A DNA stretch of 64,000 nucleotides, taken from NCBI GenBank assembly GCA_018466975.1, contig JAENRS010000022.1, forward strand, positions 372,001 through 436,000, written 5' to 3'. The position numbers were made by a program, and so were the translations under genes. Source of the stretch: Sparassis latifolia (Eukaryota > Basidiomycota > Agaricomycetes > Polyporales > Sparassidaceae). The notes under the pieces are model-generated. The model was not told the origin of the DNA. It did no database searches and was given only the letters and a program-made list of their open reading frames with translations. This document shows positions 1 to 14,443 of this stretch, in pieces; position 1 is the first letter of the stretch, and each line of letters opens with the position of its first letter.

Positions 1-293
1 AAAACGATACACCCGATTCGATTGCTAAAGCACCGTTTGAGATTACTCTGTAATCGAGGTAGCTGAAGGGATAGACTGATCACTCATCTTCGGAGAGGGG
101 TCTGTCCGAGAGACCAATAGGCCGAAGAGGCTGAGGTAATCACTCGAGCAATCAGCAAATAGGTGTATCAGTTTGAAGACAGAAGACACTCTACGGGCTT
201 GTTAGCTGACGACAAATGAACCCACTTAGTTAAGGATGGTGTGCAGTCTACGTGTAGATGTAGGTCACACAGGAGAATTTATCCACGCTGGAT

Positions 294-5482
<5,189 letters not shown>

Positions 5483-5602
5483 AGGATGAGGAAACTGGAA
5501 TGACTACCACGATGGCCTTCCTAGTTATCTTCCCAATCGTCCTCCACTGCACAACTCTCACTTTCCTTTGGATCATTCACCGAATCCTTATCAGACGACT
5601 CA

Positions 5603-5812
5603 TTGAACACATGCTCTTCACATGAGACAACCCACACGCTAACGGCTGGGGTGATCAGAACGATGCCTGGAACTGACCAGGCAGTTCTTATTTCCGTGGG
5701 AATGCTCTTTATCGCCCAATGGATTTTTATCTATTTGATTGTTACCCACATCCACGATTTTCTATTTCACATCACAGATAACCGCAATCCCCTTGATGAC
5801 CGAAAGGTATAA
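5603..5812 (+). CDS. Small ORF with one hydrophobic segment, between pol and the extra CCHC ORF
   Basis: A 69-residue frame starts at an ATG and contains one long hydrophobic stretch (about residues 27-55: VLISVGMLFIAQWIFIYLI and on) that could span a membrane. It sits where env-like genes lie in some Ty3/gypsy elements. No similarity to an envelope family can be asserted from the sequence. It may be part of the 3' region of the element without being translated. Confidence 0.3.
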   Translation: MNTCSSHETTHTLTAGVIRTMPGTDQAVLISVGMLFIAQWIFIYLIVTHIHDFLFHITDNRNPLDDRKV

Positions 5813-5838
5813 AGGGAGGAGAAAACAATGTATCACCA

Positions 5839-6582
5839 ATGCCCACTTCTGCTATAGATGACCTTGTTCACAACATACTCGCTGAAGTCATTTCTACGAT
5901 TATGAGCACCCTCGCATCACCTACGCTTGTCAATGGAATACCATCCCGAACACAAACACCCTTCATCCACGCTTCATCGCCTTCACCTTCGATCGAACTC
6001 AGTCACGCATCGGACGAACAAGAATTTGCTACATGTCTGATCTCGGCCATCCGCACCCCCGTCGACTTCACAGATATTCTCGTCGCCCTACGAAATCGCC
6101 CGCAAGATCGACAAGTGGTGGTTTCTATGCAACGAGCATTAGAAATGGTCGAGTGGATGCAGACGGCCAGACAAGAGCTCATTGCAGCAGAGGAGAGGAT
6201 GAGTAGAGCCCGAACCAGAGTCAACCAAGTCTGGTCTCTGATGCGCAGTACAGTCAGTCGTACAGCACAGGAGATCTGGAGGGAGCATGGGGACAAAGAC
6301 ATCGGGCACATCCTCGGATACACCATTGATAGGAGACCCGCATCCACTCCTCGTTCATCACCAGAACCAATTCCTGTTCGACCTCACCCCCCTCGTTCAC
6401 ACGTGCCTACAGGTCACTCCCCATTATCGCAACCCTCCTTCTCACACGCATCGACTTCTTCGCGTCGCAGTCACCCCTATCGTGATGGATGTACACATGA
6501 ACAAGGACCACAAGCTGGCCAAAGGATGTGCTACAGATGTGGAGGTGATCATTATGTCCGGGACTGTCCCCAACGACGATGA
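5839..6582 (+). CDS. Extra ORF of the retrotransposon with C-terminal zinc knuckle
   Basis: An intact 247-codon frame starts at ATG 5839, downstream of pol and ahead of the 3' LTR. Residues about 95-140 are helical and charged, with coiled-coil character (QTARQELIAAEERMSRAR). A Pro/Ser/His-rich linker follows, and the C-terminus holds a zinc knuckle, CYRCGGDHYVRDC (C-x2-C-x3-H-x4-C), with all four ligands present. Zinc knuckles bind nucleic acid in Gag proteins, so this looks like a second Gag-like or accessory nucleic-acid-binding protein. Unlike gag and pol of the same copy it carries no premature stop. The precise role is unknown. Confidence 0.6.
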   Translation: MPTSAIDDLVHNILAEVISTIMSTLASPTLVNGIPSRTQTPFIHASSPSPSIELSHASDEQEFATCLISAIRTPVDFTDILVALRNRPQDRQVVVSMQRALEMVEWMQTARQELIAAEERMSRARTRVNQVWSLMRSTVSRTAQEIWREHGDKDIGHILGYTIDRRPASTPRSSPEPIPVRPHPPRSHVPTGHSPLSQPSFSHASTSSRRSHPYRDGCTHEQGPQAGQRMCYRCGGDHYVRDCPQRR

Positions 6583-6630
6583 AGACTACAAATATTTCTT
6601 GTGGGACAAGAAAAGTTAGACGGGAGCTGA

Positions 6631-7271
6631 TGTTACAATGCTCCTCAGTTATGGTGCGTCTTTTCTTTTTCCTTTCTTCGTCCCCTTTACTTTACCAGAC
6701 CACATGATCCAACACGTGACTCATCGGAGCGCAACCTCTGATTCTATACCCAGATGTCCAGAACCCCTAGTCTAGGGTTACACCAGATCCAACTCCGGAC
6801 CCTCTTCTTATCACACATGCAAGACGTGCATGTATGCCTCATCTTTACCTCGTTCTGATACACGACTCGTTATCCCCATTAGTACTGATTATCTCTCACG
6901 ATCTTACTCAGCTTTCTCATATATATTACTTCCTTGCTGTTACCTTGCCCAGACGTCGTCTCACCTTATCTAGCCAATGAACGATCCCGTATTACTGCAT
7001 AGTACTGCGGATACCTTTTGTATAAGTAGATGACCTTGTCGAGCTGGATCCCCATCTCGACCTGGTTACCATTAAACCAGTTTTTCACTTGCCTTTAACT
7101 GAGATCGACCGTCAGTAGCAGACAGCTACTACGAGTCATAAGAACGAACTCTGATCGACCTTCAGTGCGAGGACATCACCAGAAGTGTCACTTGAACGGA
7201 CTTGTGTCTTAGACTAAGACCTTGTCTCGTGACGACTCGACTAGATGCTCGTGTTTTGCTGCCGGGTAACA
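6631..7271 (+). repeat. 3' LTR of the gypsy element
   Basis: The segment begins TGTTAC and ends GTAACA, a perfect 6-bp terminal inverted repeat with the TG..CA ends of LTRs. A purine-rich tract (AAGAAAAG ... CGGGAG) lies just upstream, as expected for the plus-strand primer. The length is 641 bp. The second LTR is not in the window, so the boundaries could not be confirmed by comparison. Confidence 0.7.
6974..7027 (+). promoter_or_regulatory. Probable LTR core promoter
   Basis: A CCAAT box at 6974-6978 precedes a TATAAGTA box at 7021-7028, inside the LTR and about 245 bp before its end. This is the usual position of the U3 promoter. Activity is inferred from the motifs only. Confidence 0.4.
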
Positions 7272-7277
7272 CCATGT

Positions 7278-7285
7278 GACTTCTG
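7278..7285. repeat. Left target-site duplication of element A (GACTTCTG)
   Basis: The 8 bp immediately outside the left terminus of element A are identical to the 8 bp immediately outside its right terminus (26676-26683). Homology between the A and B left-type ends also stops at this base, which sets the boundary independently. Confidence 0.8.
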
Positions 7286-7375
7286 CACACCGTTCAGTCA
7301 TGTTACCTGAACTGAACTCCCATTTACCCTGACATTGTCATGAACTGGACAGCCAGCGGACGTCAGCCCATTGTC
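7286..7375 (+). repeat. Left terminal inverted repeat of element A (L-type end)
   Basis: The sequence matches the inverted complement of 37780-37865 (right end of element B) almost base for base. It also matches the inner part of the two R-type ends at 26590-26675 and 32206-32300. L-type ends carry a short ACCTGAACTGAACT stretch where R-type ends carry TTGTGAACTGGA. Confidence 0.85.
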
Positions 7376-8455
7376 ACCATGTTGACCTCTACCAGCAGTG
7401 GGCCCATATCTTTCATGTGTGGGATACTAGCAGTGGGCCCACCGCTAGTGTTCTTATCCCAGTGCTCGGCCCACTAGCAGGGCATATTACAGTGTTGTAA
7501 CTGTTAAGCAATGGGCCCACTGCCACAGGTCAGAGGGTGGGCCGATGCCAGAGCATGTTATTGCCATCGATGGGCCCACTGCCAAAGTATGATCAATGAG
7601 CAGTGGGCCCATCGCCACGAGTGTAAGATGACGGATGGGCCCACCACCAAAGGTCAGAGTGTTGGCCATGGCCAGAGCATGTTTGTCTGAGCAATCGGCC
7701 CACCGCCAGAGTATGATGAATGAGATGATGAATGGGCCCACCGCCAAAGGTCAGAGTGTTGGCCATGGCCAGAGCATGTTTGTCTGAGCAATTGGCCCAC
7801 TGCCAAAGTATGATGAATGAGCAGTGGGCCGATCACCCAGAGTGTAACCTGAAGGATGGGCCCACCGCCAAAGGTTAGAGGGTTGACGATTGCCAGAGCA
7901 TGTTATCGCCAGCAGTCGGCCCATCGCCAAAGCACCCTCAGTGAGGGCCTTACTGCAAGCACCCATGGGATAGGTCATCGCCAGGACATGTTTCCGCCAG
8001 CAATCGGCCCACCGCCAAAAGCCAGTGGGTTGGCCAACGCCAGAGCATGTTATCGCCAGCAATCGCCCACCGCCAAAGGCCAGTGGGTTGACGATCACCA
8101 GGATATGTCATCGCCACCAATGGACCCATTGTCACATACAGCCCTGCAGTTTCTGGGCGCATTGGTGGTGATGACGTGCTCTGGTGATCGCCAATCCTCT
8201 GACCTTTGCCGGTGGGCCCATCACTCACCAGCACTCATGGCGGAGGGCCAATTGGTGGCAAAAACACGGCTTGGCGATGGCCAACCCTCTGACCCTTGGC
8301 AGTGGGCCCTTTGCTGATGGAGCGATATTCCCATGCAGTGAAGCTTTCACTCAGGTCCTTTGGCAATGGGCCAATTGCTGGCAACAACATGCCTTGGTGA
8401 TGGCGAGCGCAGTCCGCCCATCTGAAGAGTACACTGGAGGAGTGATGGGCTTTAG
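7376..8455. repeat. L-type subterminal repeat array of element A
   Basis: Degenerate repeats of a unit containing GGGCCCACCGCCAAAGG and a GCCAGAGCATGTT block recur across the segment. The palindrome TGGGCCCA is the most constant core. The CG in ACCGCC alternates with TG and CA between copies. Open frames across this array are by-products of the repeat and not genes. The same array appears inverted at 36640-37780 in element B. Confidence 0.85.
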
Positions 8456-8557
8456 AGCTTAGTGATGCAGAAGTGAATGTATCCATTTTGTACTGGTATA
8501 CAAGCTGTTACATAGCGGTCATATATTGCTAACACCAGAACGCTCAAAGACACTAGT

Positions 8558-9956
8558 TCAGTTGCTGCGATACGCCTCGCCACGAATGTCCCTCAGAATG
8601 TACCCCATTTGGAACACGGTCGAGCTGGCATTGAGGTTCGCAACGTGCATATCCTCAGTGAGGTTGAGCTCATGCTGAAGACGTACAATGCACTCCCCCA
8701 ACATGGCACGACGACGACTAACCGCAAAGCTATCACCTTTGTCATCGTCCACTATGAATAAGGTCAACATCAGACTGAAGGTTGCCAGGGATGTACTCAC
8801 TGGAACTGTCTGCCTCTGCTGCGATCTGCGCAAACGATCTACCGAGGTGGGCCACTTGTGAGCCAGAAGCGGCATTCGTCTCTCCAGGGACTGCCATTGG
8901 CAGCAGCTGTGTGGTATCTGGGAATAAGCCTGGAACCTGTTCCCAATGGGTGGGATGATGGATCGGCAGCTCATCTGGAAGTGCTGCCAGACTTGGCATC
9001 CTGAAAGTAACAGTGACTGGCTCGATGCTGCCTTTCATATAGTGAATGACAGGTGCATCGTGGCGGAAATTGCTGTCATCGAAAGTGCGAGCTGGCGAGT
9101 GAGAGGGCGCCGATGGCAGAGGCGGTGGACTTAAAACATCGTCCAACAAAGGCCGCCTCTTTGGAGGTGAAGTGCTGGGACTATTTAGCCACCGGACCTG
9201 GCTACGCACAGGCGTCACGCCAGGGCTGTCTATCACCAGAGCTCGCCATCGTCCTGGCGTGGCGGGAGGACTATTGTCAAAGTCCAGCAGTTTCGGCACT
9301 GGTTCCGCGTCAAGTGTCTCATCCACCAGCATGCCCCTCGCCATCGGCGTACTTGCTTGACTATCGAAGTGGATGGATGTACGTGGCGTAGCGTCAAGGG
9401 GCTCAGCGATGAGCGATCATCGAGGGAGTTGGGAGGTGTCAGGAGTGCGAAAGTTGAAAGTGTGAGCTGGTGGAGGAAGGGGAGTAGCTTCCAACAGGGC
9501 GCATCAAGGGATTGGCGAGATGCCAGGAGTGTCGAAGTTGAACATTCCACCGGGCGCAGTGGGGGTGAAATCTGAGAGGAGTGCACGCCTATGGATTGGC
9601 GAACTGCCACAACTTTCATCCCAAGCTGGCGCCAGAGGGTCAGGAATAAGTGCACGACTTCCCTCCACAGGCGCCACAGATCCAGATGACGCCTGTACCT
9701 TTGGTGAGGTGTGGCGGTGAAGATGCTCATGTGGCGAGTTGGATGGCGCAAATGGAGCCGCCAGGGACGGGGTAGTGTGGCGGGGCGTGAGGGGTGTCTG
9801 AGAAGCAGAGTGGAGAGGCAAGGAGATCTGGGCAGATCCAGGAGAGTCAAGGAGATCCGAAATGAGTGGACGACGGGGCTCAGCGATACTATCCTCCTCA
9901 TCCGACTCGCCCATCGTAATGTCCAGCGTGTCAGGAGGTTCCGCATCACTGGCCAT
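8558..9956 (-). pseudogene. Cargo gene 1 of element A: Pro/Ser-rich protein of unknown function, broken
   Basis: The frame starts at ATG 9956 (MASDAEPPDTLDITMGESD) and encodes a Pro/Ser/Thr-rich, probably disordered protein. An intron with a GTGAGT donor near 8808 and a TTCATAG acceptor near 8757 joins it to a last exon ending at the TGA at 8558-8560; that exon contains AVSRRRAMLGECIVRLQHEL. In-frame TGA codons at 9504-9506 and 9417-9419 interrupt it, both consistent with CGA to TGA, and the same compositional style continues past them. I recognise no domain. The gene is transcribed away from cargo gene 2, with about 370 bp between their starts. Confidence 0.6.
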
Positions 9957-10325
9957 GGCAGGTAGATTGTGGTGAGCAGACAAGTCTTTGATCAGTCCTG
10001 GATCGCAGGAGATCAGTTGTAGAAAGGGGATTGATATGACATAGAAAGGTCAGATAACATCACAAAGGAGTCAGATTCCACAAGGAGAGCAATAGAACTT
10101 ACTGTTGGGAGCCATGAGAACTTGCGGCAGGTCACACTGACCTTGAGAGACTTGAGAAATCGCGCAAGTCCAGCGATCACGTGCAAAGCACGTGGTCGCG
10201 TGGCGTGTGAAGTTGAACTTGGTGCAGATCGCATCTGCCAGCTCATAGCGTCGTCTGCTCCGCCTCTGCTGTACTGCAACCTCTGCTTTTGAAACACCCT
10301 CACGCTTTCTTCTGCCAAGCTTGCC
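9957..10325. promoter_or_regulatory. Divergent promoter region with twin CACGTG boxes
   Basis: The region separates the starts of cargo genes 1 and 2. Two CACGTG E-boxes lie at 10178-10183 and 10189-10194, five bases apart. CACGTG is bound by bHLH factors such as Cbf1 in fungi; binding here is inference. Confidence 0.4.
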
Positions 10326-13300
10326 ATGACTCTGGATATCGACCCCAACTATGTTCTGCAGGCCGCGCGACTGATGGCCATTGTTGCAGTGGCGCCTCGC
10401 CAGGACGACCCTCGCTATTTGGACTGGGAGGCGAGGATTTACCTCGAAGTGGTAAGTCATTGGTCGCAGGTCTGGCATACCCTCACCGAATATGCCACAC
10501 AGAGTCAGCTTGAAAAGAGTTTCCCGCAGCCCTTGAAGTCGTTGAGGATGCCTGGCATCGTCATCAGTGCGTTGCTGGAATTCACCCAGGCGTACCAGCA
10601 GAAGGCCCTGGCGCAGCTGGACCACATATCGAATGACGACGAGAGGATATACAAGAGGTACCCTCTGGCTGTGCGCGAGTATGGGGAGTGTGAGGACCTG
10701 GGAAGGCAGTGGTGGACTGAAGGTGAGTCACAAGCGTTGTGAGGCGTCGAGCGACACACTGACTGCACCAGATCCATATTGCAAGCTGCCACCGGTGAAG
10801 AGTACGCCAGCGGAGGGCTGGGGCAATGTGCCATCCGATGATGACACCCAGGGACGTGGCGAGGAGGACCTGGCTACTGGGGACCTCGTCACCAAGGGGA
10901 AAGGCAAGGAGAGAGCTGACAATGACGTCGGGACAGGCATGGTGGGTGAGCGTATCATCCACGTGGAGGCGGGGGAGGACAAGGGAAAGGGCAAGAGCAA
11001 GGAGAAGGCGCAGGGGAAGGCGGCGCATGCGATGAGCGAGGAAGAGGATGGGGGAGAGGGAGAGGAAAGGGAGAGGAGCAGGAGGGCGAGGACGACGACG
11101 ATGCCGACAGTGACGAGGACGACGATGCCGACAAAGATGACGATGCCAACAAAGATGACGACGATGAGATGGCGGAAGACGTGCCGGGTGCAGGCCAGCC
11201 CGAATCCATCAAGGTCGATGCGGCGTCGCCCCCTCCGCCAACTGCCAGACCAATATCGATCTCGCCAGCTGCCCCATCACTCCGAAAGCACAAGGCGGTC
11301 ATCACAGAGTCGAGTGAGGAGAGTGAGAATGAGGAGGTGGCTCCGAAGGTGAAGCGGATGAAGCCGATCGAGGTCGCAAAGGAGAAAGGCGAGGCCCCGA
11401 CCACCTCTGGCTGAGCGCAGCGTGCGCAGAAGAGGATGGCGCAGACTGAGGTGGAGGGCTCGAAGGTGAGCACGAAGAAGAGCGAGAAGAGGAAGGCGAA
11501 GGAGTCAAGCGATGAAGAGGAAGTACCGACCGTCAAGCTGCCAAAGAAGAAGTGTGCGATGAAGGAATACAAGAGCAAGGAGTTCATCGAAAGCGAAGAC
11601 GAGACTCCGGCACTGCCTTCCAATCTACCTGCCAAGACCGCAGGGGACTCTAACGATGGTGTTGCGAAGACGAATGCCCCTGCCAAACCTGTCAAACAGA
11701 CAACGAGGATGACGGCGACGCCTCATGTCGCACTGAAGGCGACGGCAAAGGGGAAGGTGACGGTGAAGGCGAAGGTGAAGGTGATGGTGTCGCTGAAGGA
11801 CATGTGGAAAAAGACGTCCACCCGCGTGTCTGACTTCATGTGGGCACATGCAACAGATTTGGTGAGTAACGATCTTGTGAGACATTGACCTGTGCTAATG
11901 TTCCTGCAGCTTGTCCCTTGCATTGGCTGCCAGGAGAAAGAGTGGCCATGCAAGCTCAACACCGCCAACTTCGGTCGCTGCCTCGAATGTGCAGCACGAG
12001 GCGTCAGTTGCAGCATCGCGCTGAGGAACATGGATGGCGTGCCCCTGCAAGGAAACTCACACACCGCACAGCGTGAGTTCCAAGAGATGTGTGCAGCGCT
12101 GGTGGTAGAGGGCAAGCCACTGCCCACATCGCCACCTCCATACGACGTCAAGGTCGACTCTGATGAGCCCGACGGTGCAGAACCCATGGTCATGGGAGCG
12201 TCGAAGCGCAAGCCGCCGAAGAAGACCAAGATGCGCAATGCTGCAGCATCCAGCTCCATGGTCAAGGGTGGCGAGGAGGTTGAGGCGACAAAGCAGAAGG
12301 TGACCGTCATGCCCTATGAAGCCAACGCTGAAGGCGAGGCCTCGGTGGAGAAATCGTCGAAGTCCAAGCGCGCCACCAAGTCCACCACCGCCACTGGAGC
12401 TGTGGCTCTGTCCAACTCTGGCGAGGTCACCAACTCTGGCGAGGTCTCCAAGTCTGGCGCGCCTGCCAAGTCTGGTGCGGTCGCCAAACCTGGCGAAGGT
12501 AAGAAATCAGGACCCAAGGCAAAGCCGGTGAGGAGCCAAAACTCAGGTGCGCAAGATGGTGGCGAGGTCACCAGGACCTCAGTACGTGAGCTGGATGAGG
12601 TCCCGCCTGCCAAGTCTGTTGCGAAGGAGGGCGGGCAGATGACAAGGGTGGCGATGGGAGGTCGCTCGGGCCCAATGGTGCCCGTGATCACCAGGAAGGT
12701 GAAGGCGAGTGCTCCGAAGGCAGCAGCCAAGATGCCTCTGGCGGAAGGCGATGGCATGGAGGAAGCCGCCAGGCTGGCAATGGAGGCGGTGCGGGCTATG
12801 GCCTTCCAAACAGGGCCAGCTGCTCTGCCGCAAGCTAGCAGCAGCAAGCGCATGCTGACACCAGTCGCCGAAGAGTATCAGGCAGAGGTGGCAGAGGATG
12901 AGGTAAGCAGGACATCTTGTCACAGCTGGAGTCGATGTAACCATGAAACAGCGCGCATCCTTGGAGCGGCCACACGACGATCGGTGGCGTTCGCTGCTGA
13001 TGCCCCACGAGACGAGCGCAGGAGCTGCCGAGGTGGCACAGGAGGTGACGCCCTCCCTGGAGATATCCAAGGCGTCGAAGGGAGCGAAGTCCTCCACATT
13101 GGCAAAGGCAGGACATCTCGATGAAGGGCAAAGGCCAGCTAAGAGGGGTGCCCCACTGGACCGCAAGGCAGCGAAGAAGGAGGCGGAGGCGAAAAGGGAT
13201 GCGAAGGCGAACCGCCTCAGAGCAGTGCCTCTGACCAGCAAGGGTAAGTGCGCCCGCCACAGCTTCGAATCCATGCAGCACTGACCAGGATACAGCACCC

Positions 13301-14077
13301 CACTTGCGCGACATCCAGCGAGTGTCTACAGGAAGTCCCGCTCCAGTGAACGAAGGCAACACCCCCAGTGGCGAAGAAACCTCGCAGTCATCCAACGATG
13401 ACTGCGTGAATTGTGCCGAGTTGCGACAGGAGTTCCTGGCGCACAAGGACGGGATGGAAGTCCAATTCCAGGAGAGGATGGCGGACCTCAACACCGTCAA
13501 GGCAGAGATCACAGCGGCACTCCAGCGAATCAACCCGCCATCCGCATTTCAAGAAAATGCCCAGAGCATTTGCGAAGAGGTCAAGTTGGCCATGGAGGAG
13601 TTTCGCAGGCCGGTCGCCATCGAGCTTCAGGAGAGCATGAAGTTGGCGGTGGCGGACCTCATCGCCAAGCGACATTGCCTGCCAGAGCTCAAGGAGAAGG
13701 TCAACAGGTTGGAGCAAGGTGCGAACCAGACGGTGAGCCAAGCGGACGTCGACAAGCTGCAGGGTGAATTGGCCGACCTCCGTCATTCGATGGAGCTCCA
13801 GGCAGCGCAGTCAGACAGCATGGAGAAGGAGCTCAGGTCTTCAGCGGCAGAGGCGATCGCTCAAGCGAGCAAGCTGGAGATGGAATTGGTGCTCACCAAA
13901 GAGGATTCGATGGCGGTGGTGATGTCCGCTTTGGATGAAGCGAAGAAGGTGGGGAAGGAGGTGGCGATGGCGAGAGAGGAAACCTCGCTGGTGGCGAAGT
14001 CTCTGGACGCATTCCGAGAGAAGGTCGACTCCGCCATGGTCTTCATCGCCTTTCGCCCAGATAGCCACAATGTGTAG
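10326..14077 (+). pseudogene. Cargo gene 2 of element A: lysine-rich protein with Cys cluster and C-terminal coiled coil, broken
   Basis: Five exons can be joined in phase: 10326-10722, 10772-11861, 11910-12902, 12952-13243 and 13296-14077. The N-terminal 130 residues are helical and start MTLDIDPNYVLQAARLMAIV. A long acidic/basic low-complexity region follows. At the start of exon 3 is a cysteine cluster, CIGCQEKEWPC ... GRCLECAARGVSC, that looks metal-binding. The last exon (about 260 residues) has strong coiled-coil character (ELADLRHSMELQ, MEKELRSSAAEAIAQASKLE). A TGA at 11412-11414 (CGA expected) and a one-base frameshift in the G/A-rich tract near 11060 break the frame. The combination suggests a chromatin- or DNA-associated protein, but I know no function for it. 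Confidence 0.7.
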
Positions 14078-14443
14078 TCATTAGAGTATTGATATACATG
14101 CTTTTTAACCTAGCATGGAATCTCCATGCACTCAATTCGCCACTGCCACTCCAAGTCAACTGAATGCCTGCTGAAGTTCTCGCCAACTCCCCTCGCCATT
14201 GCCACCATCTCCATGGCTTTACCTATGTAGATCTATGGGTCACATTAAACAATGTGGAAGCCTACGAGTCTACTTTGAACTGGAGTTATATTGTCAAGGT
14301 CTGGTGCCACCACTGCGGGTCTTGCGACCTGCGCCAACTTGGCCACTCTCTTTCACTTTGGCAGCTGCTTTCCCCAGATGGACCGGCTTCAGCTTGGTTT
14401 CTCCCTTGTCCTTGACCTCTGGGGTCTGAGGCAGAGCTCGTCT
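14078..14443. other. Convergent intergenic gap between cargo genes 2 and 3
   Basis: The 366 bp between two convergent gene ends show no coding frame, repeat or structured motif that I can support. The region probably holds both 3' untranslated regions. Confidence 0.4.

Noticed and set aside
7487..8317. Overlapping open frames of 80-150 codons on both strands
   Set aside because: They lie inside the subterminal repeat array, repeat the same peptide words and have no domain.
9233..9949. A 238-codon minus-strand frame overlapping cargo gene 1
   Set aside because: It is a shifted frame without domain; the chosen frame resumes after two TGA codons with the same composition and leads to a good intron.
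10955..11695. A 246-codon Ser-rich minus-strand frame
   Set aside because: It is the mirror of the Lys/Glu-rich low-complexity exon of cargo gene 2.
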